Shown: piece after piece, positions 45,201 to 58,400 of the stretch
Layout of the letters: each line of letters starts with the position of its first letter
Position numbering within the stretch: the first letter of the stretch is position 1
Origin: Diplosphaera chodatii
Lineage: Eukaryota; Chlorophyta; Trebouxiophyceae; Prasiolales; Stichococcaceae
NCBI GenBank assembly: GCA_032358165.1
Contig: JAALGY010000032.1
Coordinates: 3,534,001 to 3,598,000, forward strand
Reading direction: 5' to 3'
Length of the DNA stretch: 64,000 nucleotides
The notes under the pieces: model-generated
Databases searched by the model: none
The model's input: the letters and a program-made list of their open reading frames with translations, nothing else
What the model was told of the DNA's origin: nothing
Position numbers and translations under genes: made by a program

Positions 45201-45909
45201 CTCAGAATGTTTGTGGCATCGGCAGCAACCTTGGCAGTGACCATCCACCCCTGGGCATACAGCTGCCGGCGGCTGGCGCTGATGCAGGCCGTCTTGCCGC
45301 CTTCAGAGACAGTGAGCAGCGGCCAAAGGACGCTGCTGGGGTGGCTGCTGCGGCGTGGCAGCGCCTGGTGCCGGCCATCGGTGCAGCAGGTCAGACTATG
45401 TGTTGTTGAGTATGCTGACCCAGCATTACACATTAGCATCAGCATGCTGCCCCCTGGATGTCATCCTGCAGACGAGTCCCCGCCACTGCTGCAGGCCTGG
45501 CGCCAGCAGCAGCCGAAGCACAGCTCGCCGCTGCCAGGCTGCCACGACCAGCCGCTCTGCTGGCGGCCCTGCAGCGCGCTGGGCGCCATCTGACACTCTG
45601 CTCCGACAGGTGCACATAAGCTGCAGCCTGCGGCGACCTCGCCGGCAGGCTATCAAGACTAGCCTTTGACACAGCGTGCTGCATGTCGACGAAATAACCA
45701 GGCGCTTCCTCCCAAGCAGACGCTGCCCTATGTCAGGGTGCAAATGCCGCTGCAGGGTCGCGCTGGCGTCCACGCACGACGTCGCCACTTGCGTCTCCAC
45801 GCTGATGAAGATGACATGTGGCGCTGCCACCCTGGAGGGCCAGCTCAGCGTGGACAGCCTGCTGCAGGAGGTACGAAACTACAAGCTGGAGGACTGCAGC
45901 AGTCTATGA
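39270..45909 (+). CDS. Long coiled-coil protein with C-terminal globular region, flagellar-type candidate
   Basis: The start is ATG 39270. Exon 1 (39270-39321, MDLREQTMVAYGLYDAA) splices in phase to exon 2 (39482-39603, ILRQENEALQSKVRSM). About twelve exons of Ala/Gln/Glu-rich heptads follow to 42400 (for example ERRAAASLEARLAAMQAAL and RQQAEAAGAKRLAAAAEQA). The exon at about 42536-43213 (ELQRQAGATAFHQKF, SLLLEDARSALAELH) ends VQEVYAAKAAADAAA...PLPL. It joins 43339 in phase to read PLPLREFVRVFIEQQYG, so the stop seen at 43217 is intronic. That pattern (a Y.AK..AD helix, then an EFV...F...YG helix) recurs in coiled-coil proteins of cilia. Exons at 44249-44797 and about 44890-45900 complete the protein; the last reads LHVDEITRRFLPS to NYKLEDCSSL. 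The exon structure after 45150 is uncertain and the function is unknown. Confidence 0.62.
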
Positions 45910-46474
45910 TCTGTTAATGACACCAGAGTCCTCAGCCTTGTGAAGGTCCGACTACATAAAGTCCACACGGTGCACAGGGAAAGTCACTGGACGGGCATGC
46001 TGCAGCAAGGAGTGCAAATGCCGCCCGCCTTGATGGTGGCTCAGCAGTGTGCGGCTCGCTGGCTGTGCTTAGGGCACGTGAGCTGTTGCAGTGGAGCAGT
46101 AAGCTGAGATTGTAATGGGTTTCTCGTATATCGGGTAGCTTTGGTCGCACCCACTGTTATCGACTTTGATGAGGAGTGATGATTGCATGGCAGCAGGCAT
46201 ACCAAGGAGCCTAACAGATCATCATCTAATGCTTTCCCAGCAGCACATGTAGCACACAGATTTCTTCCACCTCACTTTGTTTGAAACCACAGCAGCAAGC
46301 GAACAACGACGAACCAGTGGGAAGTCCCGTGGCATGGTGTAGATAGGGAAAGAACAGAAACGTGGCGAGCACACGAGTTATCGGCTGAAACTGGCAGGGC
46401 CACGCTGGGGTACCCAACGTCCCTGCTGCCCCTGAGACAGAGCCAGCCGCAGTTTGGCACACAAATGCCGGACT
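45910..46474. other. Convergent 3' region of the coiled-coil and Cys-rich genes
   Basis: This holds the 3' UTRs of two convergent genes. TGTAA at 46111 serves the plus-strand gene. No TTACA was seen for the opposite gene. Confidence 0.4.
46111..46115 (+). terminator. TGTAA polyadenylation signal of the coiled-coil gene
   Basis: TGTAA about 200 nt after the stop at 45909. Its position supports the chosen 3' end of that gene. Confidence 0.55.
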
Positions 46475-49179
46475 TCACTTCGCAGCGGCTGTGGCGCGCA
46501 TCCGCTTGGCCGGCGGCAGCTCCTCGTCAGCACGCCCCGTCTTGCCAACCTGCACAACACCGCAGCAACACACATCAGGGCTGCTGTAGCGTTCCTCATA
46601 CGAGCTGAGCCCACCGCAGGTGCACAGTGTCTCGGGCTTGTAGGTGCACAGGCAGAACGAATCAAAAGGCTTGGGTGTATAGTACATGACGAGCATGACA
46701 TGTGGCTTTGCCTGCGGGTTGTCGTCTGGGAGGGGGTGGTCCACGGGCTCCAGGCCCGGGATGGGCGCATGGGCGGGGTCATCAGCGGAGCCCACATCCA
46801 GCGGCACCCCTGCGTTGGCGGCGGCCGCGGCGGCCGCCGCATGGTGGTCCATTGGCGCCGACACTGCGCCCATGTCGTGCTGATGGTGGTGGTGGTGGTG
46901 GCCCATGTCTGCACAAATACCCATATGCGAGTTAGGCCTTTGCTGCAAGAGCAGCCTGATAGCAAAACAGTGAAACACTTTGACCCGCAGCTATAGGGTT
47001 TGAAGCCTGCATGGAGCAGCTGTGAAGCCCCAAATTGCAGCCACCTGCCACCTCCATGCACGTGTTAGCAAAGCACACGGGCTTACCTACTGCGCCAACG
47101 CCAGGCACTGGCTGCGCTTCACCGCCTAGGCGGGCTGTGAGCTCTGCGACCGCCTGCTTGAGCTGCTGCAGCTCTGTGCGGATCTGCTTGCTCTGCAATG
47201 CAAATGAGAGCGTGTGACTGCCAAACCAGTTTCTGCTTCAGTATCAGTGGGATGCTGCAAAGTCACAGGAACTTCGGACTGCATGCTGGAGGGATTGTCA
47301 GGGTGCAAGTCCCAGGCATGGCAAGTTGGTGTTGCAGCACAAGAAGCACCTCTGCAGCGGCGGCGGCTGAGGCTGCACGCTCACGCTGCGCGGCGCCCAC
47401 AAGCAGCTGCGCGGCCTGCTCCGCTGCGCTGGTGCGGTGCTGCAGCTCTGCCTGCGTCTTCTGCATGCCGGCTACCTGCTCCCACAGTGACTGCACCTGC
47501 AGCATAAGATGCCCCGCGGTTCACCATGTGTCTGTTGCCTCGAATTGTCCCGATGAGAGGCCCATATCAGCCAGCAGGTGGCACACCAGAGCAATGCTGA
47601 CGTGGAGGGAGTTGGTGCGCAAGCACGCTGTGTGGCATTTGCTGCACTTTCTGCAACACCTCGTTTGAAGCTTCACTCCAGGTACAGGAGTCGTGGCAGC
47701 CAAAGGCAGCCACTCAGCACAGCAGCAGCCCGAGTGACGCACCAGCTGCTGGATGTCAGAGGGCACGCTGGCCATGGCGGCCTGCACATCTGCGGGCGGC
47801 CCAGTGGGCAGATGCCCCGCTGCATGGTGCTGCTGTCCTGCCGCCAGCGCTGCCTGCAGCACACGGCATGGAAGTCGAACCTCCAATCTGATGTGATGGT
47901 GCTGCGGCTCTGTTGTGCAGCCGGATGGCTGTCCAAACACATGGCTGGCTTCAAGGACCCCACTTGGCACAGCAGCAAAGCATCAGGGTGCACACCTGCG
48001 CCAGCGCTGCCTCTGAGGTGCCGTCGTAGGCTGCGTGGGTGTCGTCGGAGGTGATGACGATGTTGCCGGGCTCCATCTCGGGCTGTGGGTCCATGATAAC
48101 GACGCTGGCCTCGCCTCGCTGCACTTGGCCAAGTGCCAACTGTGTCAGCAGGCAGTAGGCTTCAGCCGCTGCTCCCGGTTGCAGGGTGGACCCAACCATT
48201 GCAGGGTGGTGCTGCCAGCATCGTGTCTCGCAACCGGCACAATCATTGACAACACCTTCAAGCTTGTGACGTGCGTCAGCTGGGGTGTCAACAGCAACAG
48301 CACCACACTCACACAGGCAGATGCGGACGCCACCCTCAAAGCAACAACTGTGCATCACGAACACACGGCACGGTGGTCAGTGCGGCAGATGCTCGCACCA
48401 TGTGGGGTGAGTGACCGGCACGGCCTTGGCGAGGCTCCAAGGTGTGCGGCCCGGTGACATTGAGGAAGAACTGCTGGCCCGCCTGCTCCAGCTGCACATT
48501 GGGCTCCCGCTCCACATCTCGCAGCTGCCACAAGAGCCACAGCGACTCAATAGCATGGCATACAGATACAGCAGGCTGCGTGGGGTAGGACCATCCGGCG
48601 TGGAACCCTCAGGACGCAAACGCACCTCAAGCCACCGGTAGCCGCCGCCGCACGCCTTCTTGTGCTGGCCTTTGGAGAAGGAGCCGTTCTGCACGTAGCA
48701 GGGGCGACGCCCGATGGAGCCCTCAAATGCGTGGCTGCAGTCTGTCTTGGCGCAAAAGTATATCTTCTTGGGCGCCTCCTTGTGCCCGGACTTGCGTTCC
48801 CGCTTGCCAGTGGATGGCGCCTGCACCGGCTCCTCCCCCTGGAGTGGCGTGACATGCTCCGGGTGCTGCTGCGGGTCATGCAGGTGGGGCACGCCAGCAG
48901 GATCTGTGCGCAGCAAGCAGGCCAGGTGAGTCAGAGGGGGAGGTTGCTGGCCTGCTGCATCCGCAACGGCAGCGTTCGACGCAACGCACTGTCTGTCGAG
49001 CCAGCATTCGCGCTTGGCAGCAGCAGCTGGGCCACAGCACGCAGGAAGTTGGGGGGGCCTGCAGGAAGGAGGGGATGTGTGTTGGAAGCGGAGCAAGCTG
49101 TCGCACCCGTCGGGCCCGTGCTCAGCGGGTCCACCGCCAGCGTGGCGTCTGTCGGCGCGCTCATACTTGCCGCCTGCAT
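46475..49179 (-). CDS. Unrecognised Cys/His-rich, coiled-coil protein, possible transcription regulator
   Basis: The start is ATG 49179 (MQAASMSAPTDATLAVDPL). An early basic exon (about 48860-48630) reads STGKRERKSGHKEAPKKIYF and then a Cys/His cluster: FCAKTDCSHAFEG, RRPCYVQNGSF, KGQHKKACGGGYRWLEV. The C-x4-C-x-H ... C ... H-x3-C spacing could bind zinc. Next come LWQLRDVEREPNVQLEQAG (about 48520), VVIMDPQPEMEPGNIVITSD (about 48090) and a coiled-coil exon (VQSLWEQVAGMQKTQAELQH, about 47490; IRTELQQLKQAVAELTARLG, about 47180). The last exon has an Asp/His/Ala stretch with six His (about 46890), MLVMYYTPKPFDSFCLCTY, a second Cys cluster (CTCGG, DVCCCG) and the basic, NLS-like AKRMRATAAAK; the stop is at 46475. 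No named family was recognised. Basic patches and Cys clusters suggest a nuclear nucleic-acid-binding role. Confidence 0.6.
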
Positions 49180-49461
49180 GGTGCCCAGTCGTGCAAGTTT
49201 GCAAAGTGCGGCCGGCCAGCGGAGGCTTCGAATGAGGCTATCAGGGTGCTATCATGCTTAGGTGAGCTCGCTTCAAAACCCTGCAGTCTTCAAATGCCAA
49301 CGTCGCAGCTGAGCATGACTCTGCAGTCGAACGGCACTCATCCGCGACGCTTTGGCGCCACATCAGGACGCACACGCACCTGTGGCGCTGAACGTGGCCC
49401 TATATGCAGTTTGACGGGTGATTGGTCGGTCTAGCGGCAGCCAGGACGGGCCTGACGAGGC
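49180..49461. promoter_or_regulatory. Divergent promoter of the Cys-rich gene and KNL1
   Basis: Only 282 bp separate the two start codons. It contains TTTGGCGC at 49351-49358, which fits the E2F/DP consensus TTTSSCGC. ATTGG (an inverted CCAAT box) is at 49421-49425 and a TATAT run at about 49401. Confidence 0.5.
49351..49358. promoter_or_regulatory. E2F-like site TTTGGCGC
   Basis: An exact match to TTTSSCGC, 104 nt upstream of the KNL1 ATG. E2F sites drive S-phase and mitotic genes in plants and algae; use here is inferred. Confidence 0.4.
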
Positions 49462-52400
49462 ATGCTGCCGGGCAGCACGATGGAGCTGCACGGCATGCCG
49501 GGGGAGCAGGCCTGGAAGCCTGCCGCGGCGATGGATTTAGACAAGGAGAACGCCGACACGCCACGCAAGCAGGCCCCGCACGGCGATGGGCTTCTCAAGT
49601 CGCCCGCTTCGGTGTGTGTGCTCCTGTGTGTCACAACAGCCCCCTGACGCCAAACCTCTATGCAAATGCAGCAATCAAGCCGCCCAAAGTAACAAACACC
49701 TGGCCTGCGCTGCCTTCCCGTTTCCGAAGCGTCCGCATGCTGATCAACATGGTGGACATCCGGACTGCTGCTGTCACCCTGCAGAACATCAAGCGCCGGC
49801 CGCTGAGCTCCCTGGGCGGCAGCGTCACCAAGCAGAAGCCGGCGAAGCGTGCACGCAAGTCTATGGGGCGGCGCGTGAGCTTTGCGCCAGATCAGCGCCT
49901 GGAGCAGACGCACTTCTACGAGCGGGTGCGCCGTGCTCTGCAGCAGAGCCTCTGCCTGCCTGCGTGGGCTGTAGACCCCGGCCAATGAACTCCAAATCAG
50001 CGCAAGCTCGTCCCACGGAATGCATGAGACATATGCAGCTGGGAGTTATGCACAACGACGTGTAAATGCTGCTCTATAGGAGACCGCCTCGAGCCCGCTC
50101 CCGTACAAGGACCTGGAGGCCATGGCGGAGCGTGTGAATGGACCTGCGGGCGATGTCGCGGCGTCTGAGCCCGAGGCTCAAACGCTCGCATATGAGGCAC
50201 CGGTGCAGGCCAGCCCCGCGCCCAGCAGTGTCGACATGGAACTCACAGGTGTCGCTCTAGATCCTAGCTTCATGCTGGGACATGCTGTGCGGACCTGTTC
50301 GTGGCATGCCAGCAGCTGTGCATTGGGGAGAGGATGTTGTGCAGGTGGGTGCCTGAGATGCAGCTCAAAACACTTGATCCAAAGTGTAGCTCGCTGAGAT
50401 GCACCAATGACGTGCAACTGCAGGCGTGAGCGACTACGGGGCATCTGAGATGAGCGGGCCGCTGCCCCGGCTTTCCAAGGCCATGCTGTCTGGGGAAACG
50501 GCTGGCGATGCCACAGGCACAGATATCACCGGCGCTGCTGCTGCGCAGTGGGCATCGATGGGCATCCTAGGCGACGACACTGCCGCTGTCGCTGTAGAGA
50601 CTCAAGCTGCTGCAGTTGCTCCCATTGGGGCGGCAGTGCCTGCGGCCGCAGCAGAGGCTGAGGTGTTTGCTGAGACGGCAGAGCCTGCCGCCGCAGCAGA
50701 GGCTGAGGTAGTCGCTGAGGCAGTTGCGCAGCCAACTCAGATCGGTGAGGCAGCTGCGCCGGCCGAGCCCGTGGCCGAAGCCCTGAGCAACCCTGCCTCA
50801 CCGGCAGGGGGTGCAGCTGGCAACCTGGGGCGGCAGCTATCAGGCAGCCCTGGCAGCAGCAGGTAAGGCTATACCCGCTGTGCACTGCCAAGTTGGATCC
50901 AAAGCAGATAACGCCTGCCTAGCCCATGACTCAAGACGGTAAGCAGTGCACTGAAGGACGTGCTGCACACCTGCTGCAGCGGCCCGAGCATGGCGCCAGA
51001 TGCAGACACGCCGGTGCGGGACCTGACGATGAACATCACGGCCAGGCTGGGCGGCCTGTCGGCGGTGCTGGAGGACGATGCCGAGTGGCAATCCTCCAGC
51101 CGAAGCCGTTCCATTGCCTCGCCAGGTGCCTCCCGGCTGTCTCGTGCAGTTCACTGTAGCAGCGGTTGTGCAGTGTTTATGGGTGCTGCAAGCATGACGG
51201 AGTGGCAACTTGAGCAGCGTGGTGCACTGCGCAGACCGCACGCATGGCGAGGACACCACAGTCCACCAGCTGGGCGCGCTGCCGGACAGTCCGGGAGACG
51301 GTGACGTCTCCATGGAGCTGACCAACATAGATTTCTATGCAGAGGAGCATAGAGCGGCAATGGATGAGCCAGTGGCTGCGGAGCTCGCAGCACCTACTGC
51401 AGATGGGGCCCCCGAGGCTGCTGTGCCCGAGGGCGCAGCACAGCCAGCTGAGGCTGAGGCGGCGATAGAGCAGCCGGCCGCAGCGCCGCAGGACAGCAGT
51501 GCAGTGGCAAAAGCAGTCTCCCCCGAGCCGCTGATGCGTCTGGAGGATGACCCGGCTGCAGCGCCTGCGGCTGGGGCTGCAGATAGAGTCGAGGCCCAGG
51601 AGGTGCAGGCGGCGCCTGAGGCGGGGCAAGAGTCTGGCTTGGACCCCTATGAGCTGCCAGCCTCGCCTGCGCTATTAGACGCAGCTGCGCCGCAAGACCG
51701 TCCTGGCAAGCTGACAGAGCTGCTGGATGTTGCCTTGGAGCCTGATGTACAGCAGCAGCAGCAGCAGCAGCACCAGACATCCGCCGCGGCCCCGGCTGCG
51801 ACCGCGCTGTCTTCGCAGCTGGCCGCAGGGTCCCCACCGCTGCTGCTGGGCTCGCCGCAGCTGCTGCAGCTCGATGGCGACCTTCCCCAGCCAGCTGTCA
51901 GCGGTGACCAGTCCGGCAGCTTCTGCAACCAGGGTGGGCAACGTGAGTCCACTATATGCTGACGTGCTGCGTGCCTTGCCAGGCAGGTAATGATGACCAA
52001 GTGTCTGACACTGCTACTACTTGCAACCTCTGCCATGGCTGTGCAGGGCTGCCTTCCCTCGACTTGTCGCCGGTGCAGGAGGAGCAGCGTGACAAGTGGG
52101 GCTGCGTGCCTGGTGCTGAGTACACCCAGGACATCGACATGGCCGTCGCCGGTGCGCCCTCCTGCCACTCCATGTGCCACAGCAGCTGGTCTGCTCCCCA
52201 TGCTTTGCAAGCAGCCTGGGGTCCGCATCTCAGCGGCTTAACCACACACATGATTAGCGCACTCGCCTGAGATGAGCAGTCACAGCAGCGACAGTGATGT
52301 CACTCTGCTCATCTCCTGCTGCAGCACGTGGCTTCATGGGCGAGCGCACTTTCAACGAGGTGTGGGCCGAGTCCGACGGTGACGATGAAGTCACGGGCCC

Positions 52401-55400
52401 TGCACGAGGTGGTGAGCGCAGCAGCAGGATGAGCATCCCTTGCTTTTCCTAGGCACATGCAAGCATGGCGTCACCCACACGGCATCAGGCGTCGCCTTTT
52501 TCAAAGTGGACAGCTGTGTGAACTCTGCTCGGGGCCCTGATCAGGTATGGGAGATTCGCCGCTGGCCCTGGGCACGCCACCTGGGCTGGGCGATGCGCTG
52601 CACACCAGCCTGCAGCCGCTGCAGGACATGGCCATGGGCGGCGAATCCCCAGCAGGTGCACGCACACCCAGGATCCGTCCTGAAATACCTCGCCCGCACT
52701 TGATGCCGATGCTGAAGCTTTTCTGCGTCAGCGCCTCTGCTGCCACTCTATAACAGTTTGACAAGTGCGCACTCAGCACTTGTTGCCAGTCTCCAGGCGC
52801 CAACAGCAACTGCAGCTGACAGCGGCTGGATGAGCAGAGGTGCAAGCGTCCTGCCGACAGTTTACATCGGCTCAACCAAACTCAGTTGGTCACGACACCG
52901 CAGGCGGGCGGCGCGACAGCATCGTCAGCCGGCGCTCGAGTCGCTCCAGCTTCGGCGGCACCGACACCACCGGCCACCTGCTGGACATGGACCTGGACGA
53001 CCCGCTGGAGCCCGCCGACTTCCAGGTGATGATATAACCCTGCTGCCAACGGCATGGTGGTATATTGGCACACTTGCCGTCCGTCACCTCCGCATGGTGC
53101 CTGTGGATAGTGCGCCAACAGGGATCACAGGCTAGCCTTCCTGCACCAGTGTGCAACACAAACCACTGTTGGTATGCCCACGACTGATGGGCAGAGTCAG
53201 CAGAATTCCATGCCAAGCATTCGTTTTGGTCAGGACTCGCCTGGCGGTGATGTGAACCACTTCCCGTCGCCTGGCGTGCCTGCGGGCGCGGATGGCAACA
53301 CCGGCAACCTGCTGGCGGAGGACTTTGGTGGCGGCGGCCTGCAAGAGGCCCTGCAGCGCCTGCGCAGCTCAATGCAGGTGTGCTTCAAGGGCTACCCGGA
53401 GCTCTCACCCAGCCGTGTCAGCACCACACACATGTGTTCGCCTGATGCAATGGCAAGCTGCATGCAGGAGCAGGCGGAAGCTGACGATGACGACGTGCTA
53501 TGTGACAAAGCTGCAAAAAGGTCAGTCTGTCTGCTCGCCCACAGGAGCCTCGGAACCACCAGGGGGCGCAGGCGAGCCCCGCGCCAGCGCCGCAGCAGAG
53601 TGAGGCCAGCGGGCTGGGCCGCACCGCCTCCACGAACGGCGGCGCCACCGCTGCGCTGCTGCAGCCGGCCGGCCACACGCACACCGACCTGCTGGCCACC
53701 CCACAGGGCGCCAGCCCTTCACCAGGTAGGTACTGCGATATGCTCCTGTGTTGTCACAGCTGCAGTCCCACTGCTGCTCTCTAAGTGCTGACCTAGGTGC
53801 TGACGATGCGGTAAGGAGCTTGGTGCCACAATACCTTGCATCAGCAGAGTCCCAGCTGGCTACGATGCATCCACTCACTGTGCTGTGCTGCAGGCACCGC
53901 ACGCAAAACCAATGGCACCACGGCGCACCTGCTGGACTTCACCGCAGCGTCTGCCAACCACTTTGGGCGCCACAGCAGCTCTGCCAAGCGAGCCTCGACG
54001 GCTGGCAGCCTCATGGACGACGACATGCAGGTGCTTGCAACCCGACTTGGAGTTCGGCATCTTGCTTGCACGTCAGCGAGTTACATGCCAAACAGGTGAT
54101 GAAGTATGGCAGAGGCGCAAGCATCTGCAAGCCATCCCACGGTACCAGCCATGTGATTAACATGCCATTGCTGCCCTTCTCATGTGCAGGTGGCGACCCT
54201 GTCCGACCTGATGCAACTGGGCGACCACCCGCCGGCGGCTGCAGGGGCCTCACCTCCGCCGCCTGCTGCACAGCCCGAGCCTGAGCTCTCTGAGGGTCCT
54301 GCGCCTGCGGTGTCACCATTAGAACAGGTGGGGGCCACCACTGCAGTGATAGACCTTCCCTATCGCCAAAAGGATAGTCCATCCTTTGTTGCTAATGTCA
54401 GGCTGGTCAGAAACTGCCCTAGTGCCACACGACTTCCAAGTGCCTGAATTTGTCAAACATGTTGTGATGCAGGTGCCGACGCCAGGTTCAGTAGGCAGCC
54501 GCCGGCGCTACAGCGTGACAGGCGGGCAGCCGGACGGGAATGCTGCTCTCGAGCTGCAGGTATGCATGGTCGGCCAGGACTGCACAGCAGCTTCTTTAGT
54601 GTGAAGTGTCATACCGCTGTGACTACTTCAACCAAAATGGATATTTTGGTCCTGTGAAGGCACAGCAGCAGAGCCCTTACTGGGTGCCGTCCGCTGCCAA
54701 GCCCTCGCCCATCATTGCACGCCTGCCTGCAGGCGGCTCCAGTTTCCCAGGTGGGTCAAGCTGCAAAGCCTCAACATGTCAGCACTTTCCAGTATGGTAT
54801 GTGACCAACAAGCTGCACCCTCCCTGACAGGGTCGAGTGGTGCCTAATGTGGTCAGTATGCCTGAAGCACTCTTGAAATCTCAACATGTGGCAGGTGGCG
54901 AGCTGCTGGCTCGCACGCCGATGCGGGCTCTGGACATGCAGCAGCAGCCGCAGTCGGAGCGCAGCAACGGCCAGATGCTGCCGCCGCCGCCGAGTGCCAG
55001 CCCTGCAGCGAGGGCGCAGCACCAGGCAACGAGTGGCATGCTGCCGGTCGACATGCTGCAGACCCCGGCGTCTGCACCGCGCAGCAATGCCAGAGCCATC
55101 TCTGGCACCGGCCCCTTGATGGCGGTTGCGTTTCCAACGCCGCCGTCCGTGGCGCCCAGCCGCACCCACCCTGGTGTGCTACATGTGTCTGCAAGGCTGG
55201 CACCCACCATGGCAGCCCTCAGCATGCCAAACGGCTGCGCAGCAGACTGCAAAGCACTCCTCGCTGATGCTGCCCTCTGTGCAGAGTGCAACACTGTGTG
55301 TGCAGGTATGTCGCTGATGGATGCCAGCCCAGCAGCTGCCATGCTGCCCCTTGGCGATCCCGCCGATGCAAGGGCGCCAGCTTCTGCTGGTGATGTTGAA

Positions 55401-58400
55401 TCTGTTGTTGCAACGTTTTCAGTGCTGCAGTACACTCCGGTGCCTGCAGCGTTTGAGGTGTGCTGAGCAGGGATCCAGCAGCGGTACCCTGGGTGCCTGC
55501 TGTCTGCAGGTGGCGGCCGGCTGGGGCGCACGCCGCGGCAGACCCCGAGCCACCATGCCAACGCCAGGCTGCCGCCCACCACGCCGCGCAGCATGGCGCG
55601 CCACAGCCTGCTGCTGACGCCGCGCTTGGCCGGCGGCGTCGGCCCGACGCTCGCCCGCCCGCTGGCCCTTGCGGTGCGTGCTGGGACCGTGCTGCCCTGC
55701 CTACAAGCACTCGCACAGCGTCCACGTGCTGTTGCCAGAGACCGTGCCACGTATGCAAGTGCACCTCGCTCGCGCTCTTCTCGCAGCGCACCGTCGCAGC
55801 TCGGCTGGGGACGATTGAGTGGACTCTCGAGTGGCTGTCTAATGCTGGGCCTGTGGATAGAACCCCTAGTTTTCAGTAAATATCCCTTGCATAATCTACC
55901 AAAAACATATTTATAATGAAGTTTATTGCTCTGCAGGAGGTGTGCGCCAAGATGGGCATCCAGCTGCACGAGCACATGCGGGTGCCGCGGCAGTCCATGG
56001 CCGGCGGCCTCGGCATCGACGCCCCGCCCTCCAACCTGAAGGTGTGCAGCTCAAGTGTGTGGACCACCAGGCCGCCGCATCAGCGCTGTTGCAGCTGTGC
56101 TTGAGAGGTCGCTGCTGCTGATTCACCAGGCCATCTGACTTTGGGCTCGGTCTGCATGAGACCAAGGTCAATGCTGACGGTTGGCTGTCAGCAAGGAGTG
56201 TGACGGCCATCGTCCCGCACTGCAGGAAGCCCTGCAGCAGCGGGCTCGGCAGGTGGAGATCGCCCACGCTGAAGACAATCACGGGGTCCTCCAGCATGCG
56301 GTGCGATTGCATAGTCAATTTGGTCCAGGCTCCTGCCAATCACGGCATCGCAACACTCCGGTGTCTGTGTACTGTTCGAATCAAGCTGGACAAGCATGGT
56401 GCAGGTCTATGCGTGCAAGGGCCAACCAGCGCCTCTGATATCACCAGTCTAGTTGTGATCCAGAAGAGAACAACCATTGGGCCTGCATATGCGCAGGTGG
56501 ACCTGATGCGGGAAAACCTGGCCGCCAGCGACGCTGACATGCTGGCCGCGCAGCCGGCGCTTGTACGCGACCTACAGGTTTGTGGACATGGGGACTAAGG
56601 CTGGTTTGCACGCTGCACTGCTCGACTGCCAGGCAGCTGTCGCTTCCGGTGCCAGGCTGCATCGCAGTGCAGCACCAGTGTAGCTGTTTTTGTGATTTGT
56701 GCCTTGCAGATGAGCAGCAGTGCTGTCGAGTGTTCGAGCAGTACGAAGCATTGACCATCCCTTACATGGCAAGGCAACCATCTACTGTTCAGCTGTCAAA
56801 CCCATGTCATGCACTGCAGTTCGCCGAAGCGCTGCAGAAGGATCCAACCCAGTTTGCTGACATCGTGGCCACAAGTCCCGCCGCCTTTGAGCACATCCTG
56901 GCGGTGAGTCTGGTCTGTGTCTTTGCCCTGCCATGACCAATGGGCTAGATTGAGTTCGGGCTTTCATCCTCATGACACCCAAAGTGGCATCCTCAAATCC
57001 CTCTGCAGGATGCTGAGGGTGGCCCCGCGCCGCTGTGGGCTGGTCTGCAGTCACTCAAGGCGTACGGCTCCGCCGCTGCCCCAGACGCCGTCGCCGCCGC
57101 TGCCTCCCAGGACCTGCAGGTGCGTCTGCCAATGCCTGCTGCTGCACAGATGCTTGGCATACGGAGCCGCCAACTGGCAACTGTGCAGTGTGGCTCAGCA
57201 GCATGTCACGGACCCACTGGTGTTACCCGGCTCCAAGTAGAATACAAACTTACATTCTTAAAAGTATACCTCATACAAAGATTATTTCAATAGTAAGATA
57301 CTCATGCAGGTGGTGAAGCAGTGGTGCGCAGAGCTGTGGGGCAGGTACAAGCTGGAGGCGAGGGTCTGGTGGAAGAACTGGGCCGGGCAACGCGCGCTCG
57401 AGCTGCACAGCCAGCTGGTGGTACGCCACCCTCCCTCAGCATATGCCTGCGCTCACATCCACCCTTGCGAACAAACCATCCTGCAGCCACCCGCCCGGCT
57501 TATCCTGTGTGACCACCCTCTGTCGGTTTTTGACAGCATGGGATGATGCCAGCATGACCCTGACCCAAGATCCGGCCTGACTGCCTGCCGGTGACCTTTG
57601 CTGTATTGTGAAGAGGCTCCTTTCGCTTCTCAGGTGTTTCAGGGGCAGCTGGCGGCGCGCAAGCACAAAGCTGACGAGCTGCTGGAGCAGCTGGGCCACG
57701 AGCACGCCGCCGCAGCCGCCCATGCCGAGCGGGCCGACCTCGCCGTCGCGGAGCGTGGTGCACGCCATCAGGCATGTGCAGCATGCCAGCCTGGTTCCTT
57801 GCTGATGGTGTCAGACCGGTCCTCACCTGTTCTGCCGTGGCTCGAAGGGTCGTGTGCACACTCGCTGGACATGCTTGCAGCAGGCGCTCTGACTGTCGTT
57901 CGACGTGCAGCACGGCTGACAACCGCCTGATGGGTGGGTGTACCCTGCCCAGGCATGTGCCTTACTATTTTCCTCCTCCGCTGCAGGCTGAGAAGGAGCG
58001 GCGAACGCAGCTGGCTGCGCTGCGGCAGGAGGCTGCAGAGGCGGCCGCCGCTACCGCCAATCGCACCGCCCGCCTCGAGGCCGCCAGGTACTTTTTGAGG
58101 GCTATCAGATCGACTCCGCCGGGCAGCGCAGGGTGATGCAGTTGGTGTGACTGCAGCGTGGCCCGCCGCAGCGAGGTCAAATGACCCCCGCAGCTGACGG
58201 TCCACACATGCAGGCATCTGATCGAGGCATAGCAGGACGCATTGCGCTGTCATCTGGTTGCAGGCGGCAGGAGAAGGAGCTGGCAGCAGAGCGCGAGCGG
58301 GTGGACGCAGCGCATGCCGCAGCGCAGGAGAGGCTGCAGGCGCTCAGGGGGCGCGAGGAGCCGGGCGCGGGGGCGGGTACCCCCGAGGCCAAGGAGCGCC

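Noticed and set aside
46870..46900. Run of six His, like an affinity tag
   Set aside because: It is a natural low-complexity tract inside an Asp/His/Ala-rich segment, with no vector sequence around it.
56370..56395. GTTCGAATC, like a tRNA B box
   Set aside because: No acceptor stem or A box is placed correctly around it; it lies in KNL1 intron sequence.
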